From: Salegentibacter sp.
GTDB taxonomy: Bacteria; Bacteroidota; Bacteroidia; Flavobacteriales; Flavobacteriaceae
Direction of reading: 5' to 3'
NCBI GenBank assembly: GCA_017795085.1
Contig: CP051246.1
Location: 2,296,514-2,360,513 of the forward strand
DNA length: 64,000 nucleotides
Shown here: one piece after another, positions 18,232 through 26,396 of the stretch
Numbering within the stretch: the stretch's first letter is position 1
Layout: each line of letters opens with the position of its first letter
Notes under the pieces: generated by a model
What the model saw: only the letters and a program-made list of their open reading frames with translations
Database searches by the model: none
Told to the model about the DNA's origin: nothing
Translations under genes and position numbers: made by a program

Positions 18232-19071
18232 TTGAAAGGCAAAAAATCACACCCCCCAACTTGGAAATCTAAATTACACGAGGTAATTTATGAAGCCGAT
18301 ACTCCTGCCGGAAGGTTTTTTGATATAGCTTTATTGGTTGTTATTGTGTTAAGTATTGTTTTAGTGATGCTGGAAAGTATTAATATGCTTAGCTTAAAAT
18401 ACTACTGGGAATTTTATATTGCTGAATGGATTATCACTATCATTTTTACTATAGAATATATTTTACGTCTAATAGCCATCAACAAAAAACGAAAATATAT
18501 TTTTAGTTTTTATGGTATTGTAGATTTGCTTTCTACCCTTCCAACTTATATTGCTTTTGCTATTGGCGGTCATAATTTACTTTTTGCAGTTAGGGCATTA
18601 CGTTTGCTCAGGGTCTTTAGAATTTTAAAAATTACCCGTTACATTGGGGAATCTAATAAGCTGGTAAATGCACTTAAACATAGCAGGCCTAAAATTTTGG
18701 TTTTTCTTTTTGCGGTATTTATTATTTGTATCATTATGGGTACGCTTATGCATTTAATTGAAGGGGAACGCGGTGGTTTTGATAATATTCCACTAAGTAT
18801 TTACTGGTGTATTGTAACCTTAACTACGGTGGGGTTTGGAGATATTGCCCCGGTTACGCCCCTGGGTAGGATGATTGCTTCTATTATAATGATTACCGGT
18901 TACGGAATAATTGCCGTTCCCACCGGAATTGTTAGTGCCGAGTATACCCGACGCTCACAGGATTCTGTTCCCACCAACACCCAGGTTTGCCCGCATTGCA
19001 ATGAAACCAAACATATAGATAATGCTGAATTTTGCCATAACTGCGGAAAAAAACTGAATATTGACGACTAA
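18232..19071 (+). CDS. Voltage-gated K+ channel with C-terminal zinc ribbon
   Basis: 279 residues starting at TTG (18232). Six membrane segments span ~35-235. S4 carries regularly spaced arginines (AVRALRLLRVFRILKITRY), and the pore loop has the selectivity filter TVGFGD (TLTTVGFGDIAPVTP). The end is unusual: residues ~250-275 read CPHCNETKHIDNAEFCHNCGKKL, a four-Cys zinc ribbon on the cytosolic side. The channel should conduct K+ across the inner membrane. The last codons overlap the miaA start (11 nt), so the two are translationally linked. Confidence 0.88.
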   Translation: MKGKKSHPPTWKSKLHEVIYEADTPAGRFFDIALLVVIVLSIVLVMLESINMLSLKYYWEFYIAEWIITIIFTIEYILRLIAINKKRKYIFSFYGIVDLLSTLPTYIAFAIGGHNLLFAVRALRLLRVFRILKITRYIGESNKLVNALKHSRPKILVFLFAVFIICIIMGTLMHLIEGERGGFDNIPLSIYWCIVTLTTVGFGDIAPVTPLGRMIASIIMITGYGIIAVPTGIVSAEYTRRSQDSVPTNTQVCPHCNETKHIDNAEFCHNCGKKLNIDD

Positions 19072-19984
19072 TTACCTTATTAACCTTGTAGGCCCTACCG
19101 CCATTGGTAAAACTTCCCTGGCCATCAAACTTGCCCAACATTATCATACCGAAATTATTTCAGCAGATTCCCGGCAATTTTTTAAAGAAATGCGTATTGG
19201 TACAGCCGTGCCTTCCAAAGAAGAACTTAAAGCTGCTCCCCATCATTTTATTCAGCATCTTTCTATAGAAGACGAATATTCGGTAGGCGATTTTGAAAAA
19301 GAAGCTATTACAGAACTCGAGGAAATTTTCAGTACTCATAAAATCGCTATAATGGTTGGCGGTAGCGGACTTTACACTAAAAGTATTCTGGAAGGGCTTG
19401 ATCATTTTCCTAAAGTTGACCCGAAACTACGCAAAGAGCTTAATTTCATATATAAAACCAAAGGGATTGCACCCCTTCAGCAACAATTAAAAGCAGTTGA
19501 CCCCAAATACTTTCAAATTGCCGAAATTCAGAACCCGCATCGTATTATCCGCGCTTTGGAAATTAGCCTGGGTAGTGAAAAACCCTATTCTTATTATTTA
19601 AATCAAAAAAAACCAAAACGAAATTTCACTCCAATTTCCATTGGATTGGATGCCCCTCGAGAAACAATTTACGAGAGAATTAACCAAAGGGTAGATTTAA
19701 TGGTAGAAGAAGGCCTGCTGGAAGAAGCCAAAAAACTTTTCCCTAAACGAAAATTAAATGCCCTTAATACTGTAGGCTATAAAGAACTTTTTGCCTATTT
19801 CGAAGGGATTCATTCCCTGGAAACCGCCATTACGGAGATAAAAAAAAACACTCGCCGTTTTGCAAAACGCCAACTCACCTGGTTTAGAAAACAGGAAAAT
19901 ATTCAATGGTTTAATTTTCAAACTTCCAGTAAGGAAATTATAAATTTTATTGAAGAACAATATTCTACACCTCCTAAGAAATAA
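19061..19984 (+). CDS. miaA: tRNA dimethylallyltransferase
   Basis: 307 residues from a TTG start at 19061 inside the end of the channel gene. The P-loop GPTAIGKTS is at residues 11-19. Family motifs follow: EIISADSRQFFKEMRIGTA, MVGGSGLYTKSILEG, NPHRIIRALEI and TVGYKELFAYFEG with KRQLTWFRKQ. It transfers the dimethylallyl group from DMAPP to A37 of tRNAs that read UNN codons. Length is typical. Confidence 0.96.
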   Translation: MTTNYLINLVGPTAIGKTSLAIKLAQHYHTEIISADSRQFFKEMRIGTAVPSKEELKAAPHHFIQHLSIEDEYSVGDFEKEAITELEEIFSTHKIAIMVGGSGLYTKSILEGLDHFPKVDPKLRKELNFIYKTKGIAPLQQQLKAVDPKYFQIAEIQNPHRIIRALEISLGSEKPYSYYLNQKKPKRNFTPISIGLDAPRETIYERINQRVDLMVEEGLLEEAKKLFPKRKLNALNTVGYKELFAYFEGIHSLETAITEIKKNTRRFAKRQLTWFRKQENIQWFNFQTSSKEIINFIEEQYSTPPKK

Positions 19985-20124
19985 AAGTTAAACCAATTTA
20001 TTGTTCAACGTATATAAGTAAAGTAAAAGGCACCGCGTCAATTTTTCGGAAACCATCTATTCGGTTTGGAAAAGATTACTCTATACATCATTTTGGAGAA
20101 GTAAAAATGGAACTTCAAGACAAG

Positions 20125-20162
20125 CTAAAAAAGGTACGGGAAGTAATTACCTCCCGAACCTT
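20125..20162 (-). terminator. Rho-independent terminator of the rprXY transcript
   Basis: A 32-bp near-perfect palindrome at 20131-20162 (14 of 16 pairs, centre GTAATTAC) lies 25 nt past the rprY stop. Read on the minus strand it is followed by TTTTTTAG. It sits in the 202-bp convergent gap after miaA. Confidence 0.8.
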
Positions 20163-20186
20163 CTTCAGAAACTGAAAGTTCTTAGC

Positions 20187-20909
20187 TTAAGCTTCAGCGT
20201 TTTCACTGTTTTTTATTACCAACCTAAAACCTTCACCGTGGATATTTAATATTTCCACATTTTCGTCTTTTTTAAGGTATTTACGCAATTTGGCAATATA
20301 AACATCCATACTGCGGGAGGTAAAATAATTATCATCCCTCCAAATTTTGGTAAGGGCCAGTTCTCTAGGCATCAAATCATTTTCATGCAAGGCCAACAAA
20401 CGCAATAATTCATTTTCCTTAGGCGAAAGTTTCTGTGGCTCTTCCTCCCTAAAAGTCAGAAAACGCAATTTTGAATTCAGGTGAAAATCACCAATTTTAA
20501 ATTCAAATTGTTTACTATCGGCTACACTATCGGTAGCTTTTCGCTGCATAATCGCCTTGATTTTCATCAACAATACCTCGCTGTCAAAAGGCTTGTTCAG
20601 GTAATCATCGGCACCTACTTTATAACCTTTTAAAACATCTTCTTTCATCGCCTTAGCGGTAAGGAAAATGATTGGGATTTCTTCATTTTTCTCGCGAATT
20701 TCCTTAGCAAGGGTAAAACCGTCTTTATACGGCATCATAACATCTAGTATACAAAGGTCAAAATCATCTTTTTTGAATTTTTCAAAACCTTCCATACCGT
20801 TTTTGGCGTGCGTTACCTCATAATCGTTCATAGCGAGGTAATCTTTTAAAACTGTTCCGAAATTCGGATCGTCTTCTACTAACAGGATTTTCTTTTCTTC
20901 AGTTTCCAT
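20187..20909 (-). CDS. rprY: Response regulator, OmpR family, RprY-like
   Basis: 240 residues. Receiver domain 1-120 has acidic residues in LVEDD, phospho-acceptor Asp56 (LCILDVMMP) and Lys in LNKPF. The C-terminal winged helix ~135-235 contains ALTKIWRDDNYFTSRSMDVYIAKLRKYLK and ILNIHGEGFRLV, closely matching RprY of Bacteroides fragilis. It binds DNA and pairs with the kinase gene 4 nt upstream. A hairpin terminator follows the stop. Confidence 0.92.
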   Translation of the reverse strand: METEEKKILLVEDDPNFGTVLKDYLAMNDYEVTHAKNGMEGFEKFKKDDFDLCILDVMMPYKDGFTLAKEIREKNEEIPIIFLTAKAMKEDVLKGYKVGADDYLNKPFDSEVLLMKIKAIMQRKATDSVADSKQFEFKIGDFHLNSKLRFLTFREEEPQKLSPKENELLRLLALHENDLMPRELALTKIWRDDNYFTSRSMDVYIAKLRKYLKKDENVEILNIHGEGFRLVIKNSENAEA

Positions 20910-20913
20910 ATAT

Positions 20914-22485
20914 TTAAGATATTAGTGGTAATTTAATTATAAAAGTACTTCCTTTTGTTTTTTCGCTTTCTACGCTAATTTCACCGTGATGATCGTCTAC
21001 AATACGCTTGGCATATGCAAGACCTAGACCATGACCTTTTACATTGTGAATATCTCCGGTGTGTTCACGATAGAATTTTTCAAATATTTTTTTCTGAACC
21101 GTTTTACTCATTCCGGCACCCTGATCCCTTATTTTTAAAACAATGTAATTTTTTACATTTTCAGTATAAATATCAATTTTAGGTACTTCGTTTGAATATT
21201 TTACCGCATTATCAAGAATATTCACCACTACATTGGTAAAGTGATCGTGATTAGCTAGAATAGAAGAACGTAAAGCTCCAAAGTGCGTTTGTACATAACC
21301 GCCACGATCTTCCACAATCAATGAAATATGACTAATGGCTTCATCTACAATTTCATGCAGGAGTAAGCGCTCTTTTTTTAAATCGAGTTCGTTTTTTTCC
21401 AGTTTTGAAATGCGCAACACATTTTCCACCTGGGCATGCATGCGTTTGTTTTCATCACGAATCATCTGTAGATACCTTCCAACTTTATCACTATCCTGAA
21501 TAATTTTCGGGTTCTTTATCGCATCCAGGGCCAGGTTAATGGTGGCAATTGGTGTTTTAAACTCATGCGTCATATTATTGATAAAATCGGTTTTAATCTG
21601 CGAGATTTGTCGCTGTTTTATCAATTGTGTTAAGGCACTGGAATAAGCAATTACAATAATTAAAGTAAAAATTATAGAAAGTGCAGCCATTAACACTACG
21701 GAAGAAAGCACTACTTTTTTCTTTCCCGGAAAATTCACCAAAAGTTGATAATTACTTGTCCCCGATTCATCTACAAAAAGCGGTACCGCATAAGTAGCGG
21801 GATGGTCTAAGCTAAAATCATCAGAATGTAAATTTGTGGCTATGGAATTACTGTAAACCCCATATTCAAAATCAGTATCCAAATCACGATTGTCTAATTC
21901 CTTTTTTAATAATTTTTCAATTTCTTCCTCTGTAACCCGATCGTGTAATGGTAACTTATTGGTTTCCTCGGCAATAGTTGCACGTAGGATATCTTTTTCA
22001 ACCTCATCCATACGTACCATTTTAGAAATTTGTTGTTCGGCATTTATTGAGCCACCCCCGTCTAATTCTTTTTTCGAAACTATATTAGTCACCTTTTTAT
22101 TCACTAATTTGGTAAAAGGTATACTGTCCCGATTAGATTGTAAAAACCCGGAGGCTACTTTGTAGTCTTCTTCTAAAATAGACTCGGTATGAAAAAGAGT
22201 TTGATTTCTCAGTTTATCTTCGCTTGTATACGTGTATTCGGTGATTTTTGATTCTTCAAGTTTACTATTGGTTGTATCAGCATCAATAAACCTGATGTAA
22301 TACTCTTCGAGTTCCTGATTCTGGATTTCGTTGGAAACCCTTATCAGTACTTGTTTCGCATTATACGAAAACTGTTCTTCTTTATCATCAACAGTACTTT
22401 TAATCCAGTATCCCTGTACAAAAATAATTCCAATAAGAGAGAGGCTCATCAGCACTACGAGGATGAAGAAAAGCTTTTTATTCAT
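20914..22485 (-). CDS. rprX: Sensor histidine kinase, RprX-like
   Basis: 523 residues. Membrane segments ~5-27 and ~262-283 enclose a ~230-residue periplasmic sensor. A HisKA domain with His307 (NNMTHEFKTPIATI) is followed by an HATPase_c domain with VVNILDNAVKYS, DQGAGMS and GHGLGLAYAK. It phosphorylates the adjacent RprY. The ATG at 22485 lies only 5 nt past a perfect -7 box (22491-22498), so the mRNA from that promoter would be leaderless. Read-through from coaE, 67 nt upstream, is also possible. Confidence 0.92.
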   Translation of the reverse strand: MNKKLFFILVVLMSLSLIGIIFVQGYWIKSTVDDKEEQFSYNAKQVLIRVSNEIQNQELEEYYIRFIDADTTNSKLEESKITEYTYTSEDKLRNQTLFHTESILEEDYKVASGFLQSNRDSIPFTKLVNKKVTNIVSKKELDGGGSINAEQQISKMVRMDEVEKDILRATIAEETNKLPLHDRVTEEEIEKLLKKELDNRDLDTDFEYGVYSNSIATNLHSDDFSLDHPATYAVPLFVDESGTSNYQLLVNFPGKKKVVLSSVVLMAALSIIFTLIIVIAYSSALTQLIKQRQISQIKTDFINNMTHEFKTPIATINLALDAIKNPKIIQDSDKVGRYLQMIRDENKRMHAQVENVLRISKLEKNELDLKKERLLLHEIVDEAISHISLIVEDRGGYVQTHFGALRSSILANHDHFTNVVVNILDNAVKYSNEVPKIDIYTENVKNYIVLKIRDQGAGMSKTVQKKIFEKFYREHTGDIHNVKGHGLGLAYAKRIVDDHHGEISVESEKTKGSTFIIKLPLIS

Positions 22486-22490
22486 GCCCC

Positions 22491-22498
22491 CAAAAGTA
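22491..22498 (-). promoter_or_regulatory. -7 promoter element (TACTTTTG) directly upstream of rprX
   Basis: Read on the minus strand, TACTTTTG matches TAnnTTTG exactly and is separated from the rprX ATG by GGGGC only. No exact TTTG is found at -33 spacing. If used, transcription would begin at or just after the start codon. Confidence 0.5.
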
Positions 22499-22552
22499 AG
22501 ATTTTAACATTTAGAGCTTAAACGGTTTAACCAAAAGTTAACAGAAGTTTCT

Positions 22553-23140
22553 TCAATTTTGACGGGACTTTAAGAGAATTGCGTGTAATTCTTTAACCTG
22601 AGATTTTGTAAGGCTTAAATCAGTATTTTTTATGCAAAAGTCGGCCAACTTTTTCTTTTTTTCATCACTCCATTGATTGTCCATTCGGGCTTCAATTTCA
22701 ACTTTGCTGCTCTCGTCCCTTTTTTGCAATCTTTTAATCCGTTCTTCTTTAGGGGCTGTAACCAATATACTAAAATCGCATTTTTTATAGCTTCCGGTTT
22801 CAAATAAAATAGCGGCTTCATAAATTACATAGGGAGCCTCTTGCTTTTCTTTCCAAGCTTCAAAATCCTTGGCCACGGCTGGATGGATGACCCCGTTTAA
22901 TTTTTCTAGTTTTTCTGAATCACTAAAAACCTTTGAAGCGATCAATTTACGGTTAGGCTCGTTACCGGAATAGGCTTCTTTACCAAAAATGTCGATAATA
23001 GCTTCTTTTATTCCTGAAGTAAGCATAAGGCGTTTACCGGCATCATCGGCAATATATACAGGAATATCTTTATCTTTAAAAAATCCGGCCACGGTGGTTT
23101 TGCCACTACCTATACCGCCGGTAAGCCCAACTACCATCAT
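22553..23140 (-). CDS. coaE: Dephospho-CoA kinase
   Basis: 195 residues, the standard length. The P-loop GLTGGIGSGKTT is at residues 5-16, the acceptor region DIPVYIADDAGKRLM follows, and the lid region is ITAPKEERIKRLQKRD-like. It catalyses ATP-dependent phosphorylation of dephospho-CoA, the last step of CoA synthesis. The start ATGATG overlaps the TGA of the YbbR gene by 4 nt; the second ATG (23137) is equally possible. Confidence 0.95.
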   Translation of the reverse strand: MMVVGLTGGIGSGKTTVAGFFKDKDIPVYIADDAGKRLMLTSGIKEAIIDIFGKEAYSGNEPNRKLIASKVFSDSEKLEKLNGVIHPAVAKDFEAWKEKQEAPYVIYEAAILFETGSYKKCDFSILVTAPKEERIKRLQKRDESSKVEIEARMDNQWSDEKKKKLADFCIKNTDLSLTKSQVKELHAILLKSRQN

Positions 23141-24093
23141 CTTTTTATAATAAATTGGATTCTACGTTCACTCAAGCTCACATTGGTAACAAAGTCAGGT
23201 TTACGTGAAACACTGGCAAGCAAATAAGTTTCTCCTCTACTAATATCATTATAATCGCATATTACCCTAAAATCTGAAGCATCTACCATATCATAGCGCT
23301 TTAAATTTACCTGATAACGCACAGTAACTTCCTGCGGAAAAACACTAACACGCTCCCCCGGCGGCACATTGACAATCTCTACCGGAATTTTTGCACTTCC
23401 TTCAGTAAATTTTTCAACATCCAGCGTATAATTTACTTCAGTACGATAAAAGCTAAGCATCCCTAAACCAGCGGTATCCAATTTCACGCTCCCTGAAACA
23501 TCAGTATTTACATTATTCAATTCTAATTTTCGGGTTTTTATAATTTCCACACTATCTATAACAGACTGCGGGCCGGCCACTTCAACAGAATCCGGAGTGA
23601 GTTGTACGGATTTCCCGGCAGAAAAACCAACAGCATAATGCAGTTTAATTGCCGGAACTACTCTTATTTTTTTCTTTTTTCTAGCTTGAAAATCAATGGC
23701 AATTTCCTCTACCAAAAAAGTTGTTTTTTCAAAATCAAGATCTAATTGCCTTGCTACTTCTTCCCGATTGGCATCAATAGAATAAACAAGCTGCGAACCT
23801 TCTTCCCGAGTTTGTGCCAAATCAAGCTCAAGATCGGGCTGAAACCATTTGTAATAAAGCAAAGTAAAACCTTTATCCTGCATCCTGGCTTCTACAGCTA
23901 CGGGGCGAGTCCTTGCTATACTTTTATCCATCGGGGCATTTTTATATGCAAGCGGAAAACTGATAATTTGAGTATATTCTTTTGATAACTGTACCAAAAC
24001 CCAGATCAACGTGGAAAAAAACAGAAAAAAACCAAAAGTTTTAAGACTGCTTTTCTTAAACGAACCTGGTTTTATTTTTACGTTTCTAAGCAT
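23137..24093 (-). CDS. YbbR-like (CdaR-like) domain protein
   Basis: 318 residues. One N-terminal membrane segment (~15-36, FGFFLFFSTLIWVLVQLSKEY) is followed by repeated ~80-residue beta modules, with YbbR-type patterns such as SVQLTPDSVEVAGPQSVIDSVEIIKTRKLEL and ERVSVFPQEVTVRYQV. In Firmicutes YbbR/CdaR regulates the c-di-AMP cyclase; no cyclase gene lies nearby here, so the role is open. It overlaps the glycosyltransferase (8 nt) and coaE (4 nt) genes, giving tight translational coupling. Confidence 0.8.
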   Translation of the reverse strand: MLRNVKIKPGSFKKSSLKTFGFFLFFSTLIWVLVQLSKEYTQIISFPLAYKNAPMDKSIARTRPVAVEARMQDKGFTLLYYKWFQPDLELDLAQTREEGSQLVYSIDANREEVARQLDLDFEKTTFLVEEIAIDFQARKKKKIRVVPAIKLHYAVGFSAGKSVQLTPDSVEVAGPQSVIDSVEIIKTRKLELNNVNTDVSGSVKLDTAGLGMLSFYRTEVNYTLDVEKFTEGSAKIPVEIVNVPPGERVSVFPQEVTVRYQVNLKRYDMVDASDFRVICDYNDISRGETYLLASVSRKPDFVTNVSLSERRIQFIIKR

Positions 24094-25093
24094 TTTTAAA
24101 GAATAATTGCGGAAAAGCTTTTTCCGGAGATTTTTTTAGCACTTTCAATTGCCAAACTGAAACCAAGAAACCATAACCATAACCCGCAAATTGTACAATT
24201 ACCGCAAAAATGGCGTGTAAACCTATGGTCAGGCTTTTATATTTGTTAGCTGCATCTATACCTACCACTAAAAAGTAAAGTACATATAGATCAAAAAACA
24301 ACCAAAAATTAAACCGAAGCATTAAAATAGAAAAGATAAATCCACTAATAAAAATACTTGGGAACCAATAGGTGATTTTTCCCGAACCGGGATGCCATTT
24401 ATTTAAAATGGGACGTACCAAGCCAAATTTATTTACCTGCCGGTAAAATTTGTTCCAATCTATACGGCGTTTATGAAAGACTTTAGCTTCGGGGATTAAA
24501 CAAGTTTGAAATCCTAATTTTTGTAAACGCAGGGAAAGGTCAGGGTCTTCCCCGGGATGAATATTCCCAAAGCCACCACTAGCTTCAAAGGCCGATTTAG
24601 AAAGCCCCATATTAAAACTTCGCGGTTCAAATTTTGTTACTGCCGATTTACGTCCCCGAATTCCGCCGGTAGTTAAAAAAGAAGTCATTGCATAATCTAT
24701 GGCTTTTTGCGTAGTGCTAAAACTTTCGTGGGCAGCATCTGGCCCGCCAAAGCAATCGTAAAAAGTTGCACTCAAAAAATCATCAACCTCTTTTAAATAA
24801 TTAGAAGGCAATAAAACATCAGAGTCAAGAATAAGAAAATAATTACCTTTTGCTTTTTTCATTCCAAAATTACGAGAATTGCCCGGCCCCGAATTTTCTT
24901 TGTGATAATAACTAATTTGCAGTGAGCCTGAAAACTGTTCCACCACTTCTTTTGCAGGATAGGTAGATCCGTCTTCTACAATTACAATTTCAAATGTACG
25001 GTTAAACTCAAGCTGCTGCAAAGTATGTAACAGTTCTTCAATTTCCCGAGGGCGGTTAAAAACCGGAACTACAAAAGAATAATCAAGCTTCAT
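24086..25093 (-). CDS. Family 2 glycosyltransferase with C-terminal membrane helices
   Basis: 335 residues. The GT2 fold begins at once (SFVVPVFNRPREIEELL), with the nucleotide-binding IVIVEDGST, the metal-binding DSD in LILDSDVLL, and ED in HPGEDPDLSLRL. Two or three hydrophobic helices lie between ~245 and 320. It is probably inner-membrane associated and transfers a sugar to a lipid or glycan acceptor. It is the first gene of the GT2-YbbR-coaE-rprXY run; the substrate is unknown. Confidence 0.87.
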   Translation of the reverse strand: MKLDYSFVVPVFNRPREIEELLHTLQQLEFNRTFEIVIVEDGSTYPAKEVVEQFSGSLQISYYHKENSGPGNSRNFGMKKAKGNYFLILDSDVLLPSNYLKEVDDFLSATFYDCFGGPDAAHESFSTTQKAIDYAMTSFLTTGGIRGRKSAVTKFEPRSFNMGLSKSAFEASGGFGNIHPGEDPDLSLRLQKLGFQTCLIPEAKVFHKRRIDWNKFYRQVNKFGLVRPILNKWHPGSGKITYWFPSIFISGFIFSILMLRFNFWLFFDLYVLYFLVVGIDAANKYKSLTIGLHAIFAVIVQFAGYGYGFLVSVWQLKVLKKSPEKAFPQLFFKNA

Positions 25094-25106
25094 AGGTTAA
25101 AGGTAA

Positions 25107-25153
25107 TAAGAAAAGGGCTGCCGAAAAACTAAATATGTTCCCTGCAGCCCTTT
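25107..25153 (-). terminator. Terminator of fabI
   Basis: Read on the minus strand, a 10-bp stem AAAGGGCTGC / GCAGCCCTTT (25144-25153 with 25112-25121, loop 22 nt) is followed by TTCTTATT. It lies 20 nt past the fabI stop and separates fabI from the downstream glycosyltransferase. Confidence 0.7.
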
Positions 25154-25172
25154 AATTTTTTTACAACTCAAA

Positions 25173-25994
25173 TTATTCCTGATCTTTCATAAAAGTTTCC
25201 ATCACCTGCTGACTTACCCCCATATTAGAGAAGCCACCGTCGTGATACAAATTCTGAAGTGTTACTTTTTTAGTAAGGTCTGAGAATAAACTCACGGTAT
25301 AATCGGCACATTCCTGAGCACTGGCATTCCCCAGTGGCGACATTTTATCGGCATAAGCGATAAAACCGTCAAAACCTTTTACTCCCTGTCCCGCAGTGGT
25401 TGGTGTAGGCGACTGTGAAATGGTATTTACCCGTACTTTTTTATCTTTTCCGAAGAAATAACCGAAGCTTCTGGCTATAGATTCCAGGTAAGCTTTATTA
25501 TCGGCCATATCGTTATAATCCGGAAAAACACGCTGCGCGGCCATATAGCTAAGCGCCACAATACTTCCCCATTCGTTCATCGCTTCTTTTTTATAAAGCA
25601 CCTGCATGGTTTTATGAAAAGATACGGCAGAAACGTCCCAGCCCTTAGTGGTAAAATCATAGTTCATATCGGTATAATGATTGCCTTTTCGCACGTTTAC
25701 CGACATTCCGATAGAATGCAAGACAAAATCGATTTTACCCCCTAAAATTTCGGTTGCTTTTTCAACCAGGTTTTCAAGGTCTTCCACTTTGGTGGCATCT
25801 GCAGGAATAATTTCCGAACTTGTTTTTTCAGCCAGATTTTTAATACTTCCCATCCGCAGAGCTATTGGCGCATTGGTTAGTACAAATTGCCCGCCTTCTT
25901 CGTGAACGCGTTCAGCGGTTTTCCAGGCGATAGAATTTTCATCTAAAGCCCCAAAAATAATTCCTCGTTTTCCCTTTAGCAGGTTATATGACAT
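25173..25994 (-). CDS. fabI: Enoyl-[acyl-carrier-protein] reductase
   Basis: 273 residues of the FabI branch of the SDR superfamily. The nucleotide site is GKRGIIFGALDENSIAWKTA, and VLHSIGMS is the conserved HS-IG strand. The catalytic pair is Tyr160 and Lys167 (YNDMADNKAYLE), with a second FabI-specific Tyr150 ten residues upstream. It carries out the NAD(P)H-dependent final reduction of fatty-acid elongation. It appears monocistronic, with its own -7-like TATATTTA (26026-26033) and a downstream terminator. Confidence 0.95.
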   Translation of the reverse strand: MSYNLLKGKRGIIFGALDENSIAWKTAERVHEEGGQFVLTNAPIALRMGSIKNLAEKTSSEIIPADATKVEDLENLVEKATEILGGKIDFVLHSIGMSVNVRKGNHYTDMNYDFTTKGWDVSAVSFHKTMQVLYKKEAMNEWGSIVALSYMAAQRVFPDYNDMADNKAYLESIARSFGYFFGKDKKVRVNTISQSPTPTTAGQGVKGFDGFIAYADKMSPLGNASAQECADYTVSLFSDLTKKVTLQNLYHDGGFSNMGVSQQVMETFMKDQE

Positions 25995-26146
25995 GGTATT
26001 CGTATTTTTTAGGTTGTTCAGGCGGTAAATATAGCAAAATTCCGTTCAGGCACTGAATATGTTATTTGGGATTGATGAATTTATTGCGTAACAAAGCTGT
26101 GAAATGGTGACAAAGTGATTTTACAAGCTTGAAGCCTCCTCAAATG

Positions 26147-26173
26147 AGACCCTGAATCAAGTTCAGGATGACG
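26147..26173. repeat. REP-like palindrome (AGACCCTGAA..TTCAGGATGACG)
   Basis: A 27-bp element whose core CCTGAATC / GTTCAGG pairs. It lies in the fabI-recN gap (26035-26396), which has no gene. Related elements are at 14747, 26324, 29061, 29148 and 60676. Confidence 0.65.
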
Positions 26174-26223
26174 TGAACCTACGCGAATCTTAATTTCGTC
26201 ATTCCTCTTCAATTCCTAAACTA

Positions 26224-26313
26224 CCTCGGGGCAAGCCCACTAGGCAGCTTATAAGGTGAACATTTTGATTCGAGGCAAGCCTCGGAGCGTTTAAATTTCA
26301 GTTATCAAGTAAA
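26224..26313. repeat. Interspersed repeat A, copy 1
   Basis: A 90-bp element with two GCAAGC-loop hairpins: CTCGGGGCAAGCCCAC followed later by TTCGAGGCAAGCCTCGGAGC, then a tail GTTTAAATTTCAGTTATCAAG. The same order of blocks recurs at 44677-44745 and 60523-60616. Confidence 0.75.
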
Positions 26314-26323
26314 TTTTCACATC

Positions 26324-26350
26324 CGTCATTCCGAACTTGTTTCGGAATCT
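26324..26350. repeat. REP-like palindrome (CGTCATTCCGAACTTGTTTCGGAATCT)
   Basis: A 27-bp element whose arms TTCCGAA and TTCGGAA pair. It is an inverted member of the REP-like family at 26147. It sits 47 nt beyond the recN stop, in the same gap. Confidence 0.65.
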
Positions 26351-26396
26351 AAGCTTTTGGAAGTCATATTTTAAAAAACCTGAAACCCAAACCATT

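Noticed and set aside
20108..20176. ATG frame of 22 codons inside the miaA-rprY gap
   Set aside because: Very short, spans a terminator palindrome, no homologous motif; the longer open frame above it lacks a usable start.
19985..20186. tRNA or rRNA search in intergenic gaps
   Set aside because: No cloverleaf with CCA-adjacent acceptor or conserved TTCGAATC arm was found in this or the other gaps.
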